The notes under the pieces were generated by a model. It was not told where the DNA came from. It made no database searches and saw only the letters and a list, made by a program, of their open reading frames with translations. Position numbers and translations under genes: made by a program. DNA of 64,000 nucleotides from an uncultured Dehalococcoidia bacterium (GTDB lineage Bacteria; Chloroflexota; Dehalococcoidia; Lucifugimonadales; Lucifugimonadaceae): contig OX638325.1 of assembly GCA_951812795.1 (NCBI GenBank), forward strand, positions 1,302,001 through 1,366,000. Direction: 5' to 3'. Positions 8,948-17,047 of the stretch are shown one piece after another; position 1 is the stretch's first letter; each line of letters starts with the position of its first letter.

Positions 8948-10096
8948 ATGCTAAGTATGGCAATGAGGACACCGTTATATAAAACTCACGTCGCGAGCGG
9001 CGCACGTATGGTGCCGTTCGGGGGATGGGACATGCCGGTTCAGTATCCGAGCGGGATCATTCACGAGGTCCGGCAGGTTCGGAACGATGTTGGCATGTTC
9101 GACGTTTCTCACATGGCGAGGTTGGAGTTCACGGGTGCGGACGCAGGTCGGTTCTTGGACACGGTGCTGAGTTTGCGGGCGTCTCGGCTTGAGCATGGCT
9201 TAGGCCGGTATCACGTCATATGCAACCAAGATGGAGGGATTATCGACGACGCGATCGTCTACAACCTTGCGGAGAACCGATTCCTACTGGTGGTGAACGC
9301 CGGTAACGCCGACACCGATCGAGCGTGGCTAACGTCTCAGATGAATGCGTTTGCCGCGGAAGGACACGTTGACGTCGAACTCGTCGACCGTTCTCTAGAC
9401 ATCGCGATGATTGCGGTTCAAGGTCCCAATGCGGTGTCGATGTTGGATGAATTGACGGGTGACGAGGCGGGATCGACAACTAGGTTTCACGCGGGTGAAG
9501 CGACGCTCGACGGTGAGCGCATCCTGATGGTTCGAACCGGATACACCGGTGAAGACGGATTCGAGATCATGTTCGACAGCGCGCACGCGCCGCGAATCTG
9601 GAATCTTTTGATCGATTCTGGCACGACGGAATGTGGATTGGGGGCTCGAGACGTATTGAGATTAGAGGCCGGGCTTATGCTCCATGGTTCAGATATGACG
9701 GTCGAGAACAATCCGTACGAAGCGGGGTTGAGATGGACGGTGCGACCTAATCGTACGGAATATATCGCTGGTGAAGCCCTGCGCAAGATCCGCGACGAGG
9801 GTACGCCGAGGCGGATCGCGGGATTCGTGATGCGCTCTCGCGGGATCGCGAGGCATGGGCACTCTATTTGCGTTAACGGAGACGAGGTCGGTGTCGTTAC
9901 CTCGGGTACGCACTCTCCTACCTTGGGAGTGGCCATCGCCATGGGATATATCGACATCGCACAATCCGAAATCGGAACCGTAGTTCAGATCGACGTTCGC
10001 GGTCGAATGGTTGACGCAGAAATCGTCAAGTTGCCGTTCTATCGAAGAGACAGGACAATCAAACCTACAGCGCTACGGGCACGTACTCGACGCTGA
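8948..10096 (+). CDS. gcvT: Aminomethyltransferase, glycine cleavage T protein
   Basis: Transfers the methylene group from lipoyl-bound aminomethyl to tetrahydrofolate, releasing ammonia. 382 aa, normal length. The family start (RTPLYKTHVASGARMVPFGGW) follows directly; signature parts include FDVSHM, GYTGEDGFEI and GLGARDVLRLEAG. AAGGGA lies 8 nt before ATG 8948. A second ATG (MAMRTP) five codons in is possible. First gene of gcvT-gcvH-gcvPA-gcvPB on one strand. Confidence 0.95.
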   Translation: MLSMAMRTPLYKTHVASGARMVPFGGWDMPVQYPSGIIHEVRQVRNDVGMFDVSHMARLEFTGADAGRFLDTVLSLRASRLEHGLGRYHVICNQDGGIIDDAIVYNLAENRFLLVVNAGNADTDRAWLTSQMNAFAAEGHVDVELVDRSLDIAMIAVQGPNAVSMLDELTGDEAGSTTRFHAGEATLDGERILMVRTGYTGEDGFEIMFDSAHAPRIWNLLIDSGTTECGLGARDVLRLEAGLMLHGSDMTVENNPYEAGLRWTVRPNRTEYIAGEALRKIRDEGTPRRIAGFVMRSRGIARHGHSICVNGDEVGVVTSGTHSPTLGVAIAMGYIDIAQSEIGTVVQIDVRGRMVDAEIVKLPFYRRDRTIKPTALRARTRR

Positions 10097-10246
10097 GCCG
10101 TCCCCAGAGTTTTCGCTTCGCGACATGATGCCATACATCGTCCAGATGCAAGCTCATAGATCTGGGTTCACTGAGGAATTGCGAGATCACGACTTCCCGC
10201 ACATGAATTTGTTAGAGTCAATGCGGTTATCGACACAGGTACCAAC

Positions 10247-10251
10247 GGAGG
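10247..10251 (+). promoter_or_regulatory. Shine-Dalgarno site fixing the TTG start of gcvH
   Basis: GGAGG followed by 9 bases and then TTG at 10261. The encoded MYPDDLKYSSEHEW is the standard N-terminus of H proteins, so this non-ATG start is well supported. Confidence 0.8.
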
Positions 10252-10260
10252 CAAACTGCG

Positions 10261-10638
10261 TTGTATCCAGATGATTTGAAATACTCGTCCGAACATGAAT
10301 GGGCGCGCGTCGGAAATGGCGACGTCGTCGAGGTCGGAATCACCAACTTTGCACAGGACACTCTTGGCGATGTTGTGTTTGTCGAATTGCCCGAGATTGG
10401 CTCGAAGGTGGATCAGTTCGACAAGTTTGGAGAGATCGAATCGGTGAAGGCCGTGAGCGACCTGTTCTCGCCGGTCAGCGGTACCGTTACCGCGGTCAAC
10501 GAAGAGTTGGAGCAATCGCCCGAACTCGTCAACTCGGATCCTTATGGCGACGGTTGGATCATGGAGGTCCAGCTCGACGATCCATCGGAGCTGGACGAGT
10601 TGATGGATTCCGAAACCTACCAAGGAACGTTGGAGTAG
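10261..10638 (+). CDS. gcvH: Glycine cleavage system H protein
   Basis: Lipoyl carrier that shuttles aminomethyl between the P, T and L proteins. 125 aa, the usual length. Lipoylation site K63 lies in the conserved context EIESVKAVSDLFSPVSG. It starts with TTG 10261, supported by a GGAGG site and by conservation of the first residues. The 164 bases before it contain no recognised gene or glycine riboswitch. The next gene, gcvPA, begins 3 bases after its stop codon. Confidence 0.96.
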   Translation: MYPDDLKYSSEHEWARVGNGDVVEVGITNFAQDTLGDVVFVELPEIGSKVDQFDKFGEIESVKAVSDLFSPVSGTVTAVNEELEQSPELVNSDPYGDGWIMEVQLDDPSELDELMDSETYQGTLE

Positions 10639-10641
10639 TCT

Positions 10642-12045
10642 TTGACGAGCAACGCCGACTCTCCCCATCCCTTCATTCCAAATACGCCGTCTGAACGCGC
10701 GCAGATGTTGGCGACGATCGGCGTTGACGATTTCGACGCCCTAATCACCGACATCCCGGAGCAACATCGCAATTCGTCGCTCCAACTACCGAATGCGGCA
10801 TCGGAGTTAGAGGTCGCCACCCGCATGCAGGCCTTGGCAGCTTTGAACCAAGATGCCGGCACTCGACCTTCTTTTTTGGGCGCCGGCGCGTACCGTCACT
10901 TCATTCCATCCACCGTGGGCGCGATATTGCAGCGCGGCGAGTTCGTCACTTCTTATACCCCATATCAACCCGAAGCGGCGCAAGGAGTGTTGCAAAGCGG
11001 ATTCGAGTTTCAGTCCGCGGTTGCTCAGATCTTCGGCATGGAAGTCGCCAATGCCGGGATGTATGACGGTCCGACGGCGTTTGCGGAGGCCGGGTTAATG
11101 GCGGCCAGGGTTAGTCGGCGCAATCGAATTTTGATTCTGGACACGGCCGACAAACGACTCTTTGAAGTTGCTGAAGCTTACGCCCGTTACCAGCAGGTCG
11201 AGATTGAAGCGATCAGTCGCGAGTCCGTGTTGAACGGAGACGTTCCCGACGATGCGGCATGTATCGCATTCCAATCACCGAATTTCTTGGGTCGGATCGA
11301 AGATGTTCAGGCGTTGACAGATGCCGCCCACGCGGCGGGAGCGTTGTCGGTGATGCACACGTACCCTACGGCCCTTGGGATGTTCAAGTCGCCCGGAGAG
11401 TTTGATGTAGACATCGCCACTGGCGAGGGCCAACCGCTAGGTGTGCCCCTGACGTTTGGCGGCGCGTACGTCGGTCTGTTCACCGCTAAACAGCGCTTCA
11501 TTCGGCAGTTGCCCGGCCGAATCATTGGCCGGACATCAGACACTTTAGGTCGCACCGGCTACACACTGACGTTACAGACACGGGAACAACACATTCGGCG
11601 AGAGCGAGCTACCTCTAACATCTGCACGAGCACGCAGCTCATCGGGTTGATGGTCGCGGTCTATTGCGCGACTATGGGGCCGAGCGGCCTGCGTAAGGTT
11701 GCAGAGTTGTCGTACCACAAGGCGCACTATCTGGCGAACGCAATCGACGCACTGCCCGGGTGGAACGTAATTCGAGAATCTGATCCCCCCTCCCCCTCTC
11801 AGGGGCAGATTCAAAGAGGGGGTCCCAGTCCGGACACATTCTTTAACGAATTTGCCGTCGAGTGTCCGATCGCACCCAGCGATGTGAATCGTTTGCTCGC
11901 AGGACGAGGCATTATCGGGGGGCTTGATGTGTCAGATGTTGTGCCCTACGGGATCCTTCTCTGTGTGACTGAGATGAACAGTCGGCAAGACATTGATCGT
12001 CTAGTGGACGCGCTTTCCGGGATCGGGAATGGAGGTGTCGCGTGA
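10642..12045 (+). CDS. gcvPA: Glycine dehydrogenase (decarboxylating) subunit 1, with an in-frame repeat insert
   Basis: N-terminal-type half of the two-subunit glycine decarboxylase, 467 aa. Recognised from FLGAGAYRHFIPS (79-91), TPYQPEAAQGVLQ (106-118), YDGPTAFAEA (141-150) and RTSDTLGRTGYTLTLQTREQHIRRE. TTG start at 10642 uses a GGAG that overlaps the gcvH end. Odd feature: residues about 381-397 (DPPSPSQGQIQRGGPSP) are encoded by a GC-rich palindromic repeat that also occurs between genes; normal proteins pass directly into the PFFNEF segment here. The frame is intact, so the protein is probably functional with a loop insert. It overlaps gcvPB by 4 bases. Confidence 0.95.
   Translation: MTSNADSPHPFIPNTPSERAQMLATIGVDDFDALITDIPEQHRNSSLQLPNAASELEVATRMQALAALNQDAGTRPSFLGAGAYRHFIPSTVGAILQRGEFVTSYTPYQPEAAQGVLQSGFEFQSAVAQIFGMEVANAGMYDGPTAFAEAGLMAARVSRRNRILILDTADKRLFEVAEAYARYQQVEIEAISRESVLNGDVPDDAACIAFQSPNFLGRIEDVQALTDAAHAAGALSVMHTYPTALGMFKSPGEFDVDIATGEGQPLGVPLTFGGAYVGLFTAKQRFIRQLPGRIIGRTSDTLGRTGYTLTLQTREQHIRRERATSNICTSTQLIGLMVAVYCATMGPSGLRKVAELSYHKAHYLANAIDALPGWNVIRESDPPSPSQGQIQRGGPSPDTFFNEFAVECPIAPSDVNRLLAGRGIIGGLDVSDVVPYGILLCVTEMNSRQDIDRLVDALSGIGNGGVA
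11785..11826 (+). repeat. Palindromic repeat, type B, inside gcvPA
   Basis: C-rich arm (CCCCCCTCCCCCTCTC), then AGGGGCAGATTC and a G-rich arm ending AGAGGGGGT. The same element type recurs at 23379-23413, 58511-58551 and 60019-60060. Here it is translated in frame within the glycine dehydrogenase subunit. Confidence 0.8.
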
Positions 12046-13580
12046 GTGAAGGCGTAGTTCCCAACGCAAGCGTTGCCGACATGCATGATCGACGTTTGTT
12101 GATGGATCGCTCCGTTAGCGGACGGCGAGCGATCGAGATGCCGGCCGCGGATGTTCCGTTGGCGGAGATGCCGAACGACGATCTCTTGCGCGATGCGGAT
12201 GATTTGCAGCTGCCGGAGATGTCGCAACTCGATGTCATCCGCTACTTTACCTTGCTGAGTCGGCTGAACTTCTCGATCGACACCAACTTCTATCCGCTCG
12301 GGTCTTGCACGATGAAATACAACCCGAAGCTTAACGATCAGGTGGCATCGCTTGGAGGGTTTGCGAACATTCACCCACTGCAAACCGACGACAGCGTGCA
12401 GGGCGCGCTAGAGGTGATGTTCGAACTGCAGGAGTGGCTCGGCGAGGCAACGGCGTTGCCGGGCGTTGGATTGGCACCATTGGCTGGTGCGCAGGGTGAA
12501 TACGCGGGTCTGTTAATTGCTCGCGCGGCCCTTGAGATGCGTGGCGAATCGCATCGGAAGGTGGCCTTGATCCCGGACTCGGCCCATGGCACCAACCCGG
12601 CTTCGGCGGCGATGGCAGGGATGGATGTGGTCACCATTAAGACCGACGAATTCGGAAATGTGGATGTTGAAGACCTGCGGGCGAAGGCGGACGAGAACGC
12701 GTGCGTCTTCATGCTGACAATTCCAAGCACCTTGGGATTGTTCGAGCCGAATATCATCGAAATCAATAACATCATCCACGACGCCGGAGGCCTAGTCTAC
12801 GCCGACGGCGCCAACCTGAACGCCCTGCTCGGACTAGTAAAGCTCGGAGATCTGGGCGTCGACATCTGTCACTCAAACCTCCACAAAACCTTTTCGACGC
12901 CCCACGGCGGCGGCGGCCCCGGTGCGGGGCCGGTCATGGTGACCGAAGAGCTCGCTTCCTTCCTCCCCGAACCAGTTGTCGTCAAGAGCGACGGCGATGT
13001 CCCCTCTCCCGCTCGGCGGGAGAGGGCTAGGGTGAGGGCACAGCAATACCATCTCACACGCCCCGACAACAGCATCGGGAAGATCAACGGCTTCCACGGC
13101 TCGTTCTCCATCCTCGTCCGTGCATACACCTACATGCAATCGCTAGGTGGTGACGGTCTGCGCGCGGTATCCGAGAATGCATTGATCAACGCGAACTACA
13201 TTCAAGCGCGGCTCCGCGACAGATTCGATCTTGCAGTGGATCGTCTGTGTATGCACGAAACGGTATTGAGTGGCAAACGACAGGCCGACCGCGGCGTTCC
13301 GGCCCTCAGTATCGCCAAACGACTCCTCGACTACGGCATCCACGCGCCGACCATGTACTTCCCCTTGATCGTCCCTGAGGCGCTCATGGTCGAACCCACT
13401 GAAACCGAATCTAAGGAGACGCTCGATCGTTTCGTAGCTGTGATGCAAGCCATCGACGACGAGATCGATAGCGATCCGGATTCGGTCAATCACGCGCCTC
13501 ACACATTACCCAATACACGGTTGGATGAGGCAACGGCGGCGAGGAGGCCGGTGTTGAGGTGGCAGGCTGAAACGGACTGA
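12042..13580 (+). CDS. gcvPB: Glycine dehydrogenase (decarboxylating) subunit 2, with an in-frame repeat insert
   Basis: C-terminal-type, PLP-binding half of glycine decarboxylase, 512 aa. The PLP lysine is K282 in SNLHKTFSTPHGGGGPG; other landmarks are NFYPLGSCTMKYNPK (82-96) and DSAHGTNPASAAM (179-191). It starts at GTG 12042, overlapping the gcvPA stop (GTGA), so translation is probably coupled. Residues about 320-335 (VPSPARRERARVRAQQ) are encoded by a palindromic repeat and are extra relative to the usual loop between the DGD and Y-L-RP segments. No stop or frameshift results. Works with gcvPA, gcvH, gcvT and an unseen lipoamide dehydrogenase. Confidence 0.95.
   Translation: MSEGVVPNASVADMHDRRLLMDRSVSGRRAIEMPAADVPLAEMPNDDLLRDADDLQLPEMSQLDVIRYFTLLSRLNFSIDTNFYPLGSCTMKYNPKLNDQVASLGGFANIHPLQTDDSVQGALEVMFELQEWLGEATALPGVGLAPLAGAQGEYAGLLIARAALEMRGESHRKVALIPDSAHGTNPASAAMAGMDVVTIKTDEFGNVDVEDLRAKADENACVFMLTIPSTLGLFEPNIIEINNIIHDAGGLVYADGANLNALLGLVKLGDLGVDICHSNLHKTFSTPHGGGGPGAGPVMVTEELASFLPEPVVVKSDGDVPSPARRERARVRAQQYHLTRPDNSIGKINGFHGSFSILVRAYTYMQSLGGDGLRAVSENALINANYIQARLRDRFDLAVDRLCMHETVLSGKRQADRGVPALSIAKRLLDYGIHAPTMYFPLIVPEALMVEPTETESKETLDRFVAVMQAIDDEIDSDPDSVNHAPHTLPNTRLDEATAARRPVLRWQAETD
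13001..13040 (+). repeat. Palindromic repeat, type A, inside gcvPB
   Basis: Inverted arms CCCTCTCCCGC and GCGGGAGAGGG with a 3-base loop, followed by the tail CTAGGGTGAGGGCA. The same element lies between genes at 23437-23479 and, without the tail, at 51672-51697. Here it adds about 14 residues to the protein. Confidence 0.85.
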
Positions 13581-13703
13581 TCCGTACGGGTGGTATATTT
13601 TGGCACACAGTCCTGTTTCAACGGCAACCGTTGACTGGATAAATCGTTTTACCTTGAACTGAATATCTAATTCGCGCCTGATCGGCGACCAACGGAGGAC
13701 AGA

Positions 13704-14714
13704 ATGTACGTAGGCACACAAGTCGCGCCAAGACACGACGAAGACCTCAGGCAGTGGGCGCAACTCGGCGTTGTCAACATCTGCGCCGACCCGCGCGAGG
13801 GCAATGCCCACACCTGGAAGCAGGACGATCTTGCGCAGTGGCGGGAGCACGTCAACTCGTTCGGCATCGAGTTGGACATGATCCAGTTGCCTCTGTCGTC
13901 GACGCCGATAGAAACGGCCGAGGCGCCGAGCATCATGTTGGGTGTCGATCCCGACCGTGATCGCGAGATTGAGGTCGTCAACACCCTGATCGAAAACTGT
14001 GCCGCGGTGGGCATCCCAGCAGTCAAATACAACATGAATTTGATTGGCATTCCGCGCTCCGAACGAGAACCCGGAAGAGGCGGCTCCAGCAACTCAACGA
14101 TGCGATTTGACAAGATCGCTGACGATAACGCTCCGGGCATCGCCGGTAATGTCTCCGAAGACGAGTTCTGGGAGCGCATCGACTATTTCCTCGAACGCGT
14201 GGTCCCAGTCGCCACAGACAACAAGGTACGGCTCGCCTGCCACCCCCACGACCCCTACACACCTCCGGGATTCCGCGGCGTCACCCGAGTTTTGGGTTCG
14301 CCCGCTGGCCTGAAGAAGTTTGTGAACATGCACGAAAGCCCGTACCACGGCCTCAACTTCTGCCAAGGCACCGTCACCGAGATGCTCGACGATCCGGGCG
14401 AGGAGATCTTCGACATTATCCGCTACTTCGGTTCGCGAGAAAAGATCTTCAACGTTCACTTCCGAAACATCAGGGGCCACAAACTCGACTTCATGGAAGT
14501 CTTCCCCGACGAGGGCAGCATCAACATGTACGAGTGCGCCAAGGTCTACCAAGAGGTCGGTTACAAATACATGCTGATGCCCGACCACGTTCCGCACATC
14601 GCCGGGGGCGACCCACAAGGAACGGCGTTCGCTTTCGTTTACGGCTACATAACCGCGCTATTGCAGGCGTTAGGTGAGCCGCGCAAACAACCTTGGGTCA
14701 CCAAAGGTCCATAG
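13704..14714 (+). CDS. uxuA: Mannonate dehydratase (UxuA family)
   Basis: Predicted TIM-barrel enzyme converting D-mannonate to 2-keto-3-deoxygluconate in glucuronate breakdown. 336 aa; family members range from about 340 to 400. Seen: KYNMNLIG near residue 105, metal-ligand regions LACHPHDPYTPPGFRG, GLNFCQGTVTEM, VHFRNIRGH and LMPDHVPHIAGGD. ATG 13704 has GGAGG 5 nt upstream. It stands alone between gcvPB and the MscS gene; UxuA relatives with other sugar-acid substrates exist, so the substrate is tentative. Confidence 0.85.
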   Translation: MYVGTQVAPRHDEDLRQWAQLGVVNICADPREGNAHTWKQDDLAQWREHVNSFGIELDMIQLPLSSTPIETAEAPSIMLGVDPDRDREIEVVNTLIENCAAVGIPAVKYNMNLIGIPRSEREPGRGGSSNSTMRFDKIADDNAPGIAGNVSEDEFWERIDYFLERVVPVATDNKVRLACHPHDPYTPPGFRGVTRVLGSPAGLKKFVNMHESPYHGLNFCQGTVTEMLDDPGEEIFDIIRYFGSREKIFNVHFRNIRGHKLDFMEVFPDEGSINMYECAKVYQEVGYKYMLMPDHVPHIAGGDPQGTAFAFVYGYITALLQALGEPRKQPWVTKGP

Positions 14715-14720
14715 CCAAAG

Positions 14721-14744
14721 ATTTCCCCCGCTCGCGGGGGAAAT
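14721..14744. repeat. Perfect hairpin after mannonate dehydratase
   Basis: Arms ATTTCCCCCG and CGGGGGAAAT around CTCG, 7 bases after the uxuA stop. It is one of the window's short GC-rich palindromes and could also act as a transcript 3' end, but no T-run follows. The next 80 bases (to about 14823) look like further repeat debris. Confidence 0.7.
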
Positions 14745-14842
14745 GTCCGAAGGACAACGGGGCCCGACGGAGGCATTAAAACGATGACCCGTCATGCCAG
14801 GACAAGCCGGAATCCAAACCCGCGTAACGCTTCAATCACCAC

Positions 14843-15988
14843 ATGACTATCGATGACGAATACACGATTGCAATCGTCTTCGCAATCGTAACCGTTGTGA
14901 TTGCCGCGATTCTTCAAATCGCCTTGAAAATCGCCAAGAACCGCTTGGCCCCCGCGCCTAGCGAAGGCAATCCAACAGTCAAATACCTCATTGTCAACGC
15001 GGTCGACGGCCCCGCGGTCTTGATTGTTTTGCTGGCCGGCGCGACCTACGCCAGTTCATTGGCAATCGATCATTGGCACACTGGACGCGACATCGATGCC
15101 GACCTCGCCCTGTTAACACGCCGAGCCGGCTCCGTAGCCGTGGTCGCAGTCGCTGCGCACCTAATTTCCCGTATCGGCTCATTGCTGCTCGGTTGGTACG
15201 CCGCAAACGTCGCCGCAACAACTTCCTCTCACATCGACGATCAGTTGGTTCCGTCCTTCCAGCGCATGCTCCCGATCCTGGTCTACTCACTGGCGATTCT
15301 CTGGGCGCTCGCGATTTTCGAGATCCAAATCAGCCCCTTGCTCGCCACCTTGGGCATCGGCGGAATCGCCATCGCTCTTGCCGCACAACCAACGCTTTCC
15401 AACTACTTCGCCGGGACATACGTTATCTCGGAAGGCGAGATCCACATCGGCGACTTCATCGAGATCGAAGGCGGTCCGTCTGGATACGTCGAGGATATCT
15501 CTTGGCGCAGCACGAAAGTAAGGTCGTTCTTCAACAACCTAATCATCATCCCAAACTCGATGATGGCCGAGAACATGATCACGAACTATTCACGACCGGC
15601 ACCAGCAATAAACGTTATCGTTAACTGCGGCGTCAGTTATTCATCCGACCTCCAACAGGTCCAAGACATCGCGGTCACTGCCGCCCGCGAGTTGGCCGTT
15701 GAGTCTGAATACGCCGTGACCGACAGCGAACCGAGCTTTGGATTCGACACGTTTGGCGATTCGAACATCGACTTCTGGGTCTTCATACAAGCCACCGACC
15801 GTGTCGGCGCATGGTATCTAAAGAGCGATCTGATAAAGCTGATTCATCGACGCTTCAACGATGCCGGCATCGCCATCAACTACCCGATCCGGCACTTGGT
15901 TGTGGATGATGTGCCGGAGGAAGAGGAAGGTGCAGATCGCGAACCGACGCCACCAGAACAGATCGTGGAGTTTGTGCGGAATGGTTAA
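14843..15988 (+). CDS. MscS-family mechanosensitive ion channel
   Basis: Inner-membrane channel that releases solutes on hypo-osmotic shock. 381 aa. Helices are visible at about residues 8-28, 50-72, 88-118 and 150-168; then comes the conserved pore helix region (LLATLGIGGIAIALAAQPTLSNYFAG) and the beta domain (GDFIEIEGGPSGYVEDISWRSTKVRSFFNNLIIIPNS), both diagnostic. The C-terminal tail after about residue 355 is acidic. ATG 14843 has no clear SD. Neighbours are unrelated. Confidence 0.9.
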   Translation: MTIDDEYTIAIVFAIVTVVIAAILQIALKIAKNRLAPAPSEGNPTVKYLIVNAVDGPAVLIVLLAGATYASSLAIDHWHTGRDIDADLALLTRRAGSVAVVAVAAHLISRIGSLLLGWYAANVAATTSSHIDDQLVPSFQRMLPILVYSLAILWALAIFEIQISPLLATLGIGGIAIALAAQPTLSNYFAGTYVISEGEIHIGDFIEIEGGPSGYVEDISWRSTKVRSFFNNLIIIPNSMMAENMITNYSRPAPAINVIVNCGVSYSSDLQQVQDIAVTAARELAVESEYAVTDSEPSFGFDTFGDSNIDFWVFIQATDRVGAWYLKSDLIKLIHRRFNDAGIAINYPIRHLVVDDVPEEEEGADREPTPPEQIVEFVRNG

Positions 15989-16150
15989 CGGCAACCTCAA
16001 CTGTACTGGCCTTTGGTTCCATTCGTCGGAGGGGAAACATTCAGATTAGATTTCGTCTATGTAAATTCCATTGGCGTGACCTTCTTGACAGGTTTGGCGA
16101 ACGAGTAGAGCGACGAAATCAAGGCGATCGATTCCAAGATTAATTCCACG

Positions 16151-17044
16151 TTGAACACCGCCCAAAAAGGCGTAGCTGCCTACCTCCTGATCGCATTCGG
16201 ATTGGCGTGGCTACTCTGGGAGATGACGCTAATGATCGGCCCGTCAGCCGATGAACCCCTGTTTCAACTCGCCATCCTTCCCGGTGCAATCGCACCTGCA
16301 ATTGCAGCCATCGTCGTCAGACGATGGGTCACTCGCGAGGGATTTGCGGACGCAGGACTTAGGTTGAACCGACATCGGTGGCGCTACTACCTCACCGCAT
16401 TATGTTTGCCTCTCCTGGTAGTCTCGGTGATCGTGCTATTAGCAGTGACTTTGGGGATTAGCGACCCGGATTTTTCCCTTGGCCGAGCTCTGTGGCAACT
16501 GGGACCTCCGGGCACAGTAGCCCCGCCCCTTCCTGACGGCATTTTCGGCTTGGTAGCCATCCAGTCCTTGATCACCGCGATAGTGGCAACGCCAATCCTT
16601 TTGGGCGAAGAATTCGGATGGCGCGGTTATCTCCAGGTTCGATTGTTGGGTGATCGACCCCTTCTTGCCGCCATTTCGACAGGCATCATATGGTCGCTGT
16701 GGCACCTCCCCTTAAACTTGCGCGGCTACAACTTTCCTGACCATCCTGTGTTCGGGGTGCTTGTCTTCACGGTGAGCGCCATCATGCTGTCCATAATATT
16801 CGGCTGGTTGCGCACGAAGACCAGTAGCATCTGGTCCGCGAGCCTCGGACATTCTGCAACCAACGCAATCGGCGGAAGCCTGACATTGTTGCTGTTTATC
16901 GGTGCCCCGAATTGGATCTTCGTCAGCTACGTCGGCATCTTAGGATGGATTCCGTTAGGCATCCTATGCGTTTGGATCATGATGACGAGGCAACTTAACG
17001 GCGAAGTCTTGAAAAGCAGCAGCGCCAGTAGGTTTTGCAGCTGA
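16151..17044 (+). CDS. CPBP-family intramembrane metalloprotease
   Basis: Polytopic membrane protein of about 297 aa with the three CPBP (CAAX protease/bacteriocin-processing, Abi) motifs: GEEFGWRGYL (EExxxR), IIWSLWHLPL (FxxxH-like, with H) and GHSATNAIGG (HxxxN). Known relatives cleave prenylated or other membrane peptides; no substrate can be assigned. The TTG at 16151 is the best in-frame start before the first helix, but it lacks an SD and could be wrong. The gene converges on the M1 aminopeptidase, with 3 bases between the stops. Confidence 0.82.
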   Translation: MNTAQKGVAAYLLIAFGLAWLLWEMTLMIGPSADEPLFQLAILPGAIAPAIAAIVVRRWVTREGFADAGLRLNRHRWRYYLTALCLPLLVVSVIVLLAVTLGISDPDFSLGRALWQLGPPGTVAPPLPDGIFGLVAIQSLITAIVATPILLGEEFGWRGYLQVRLLGDRPLLAAISTGIIWSLWHLPLNLRGYNFPDHPVFGVLVFTVSAIMLSIIFGWLRTKTSSIWSASLGHSATNAIGGSLTLLLFIGAPNWIFVSYVGILGWIPLGILCVWIMMTRQLNGEVLKSSSASRFCS

Positions 17045-17047
17045 GGC

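Noticed and set aside
10097-10260. Glycine riboswitch before gcvH or gcvT
   Set aside because: I looked for tandem aptamer-like structure in this gap and in 8914-8947 and saw none; the gaps are too short or unstructured.
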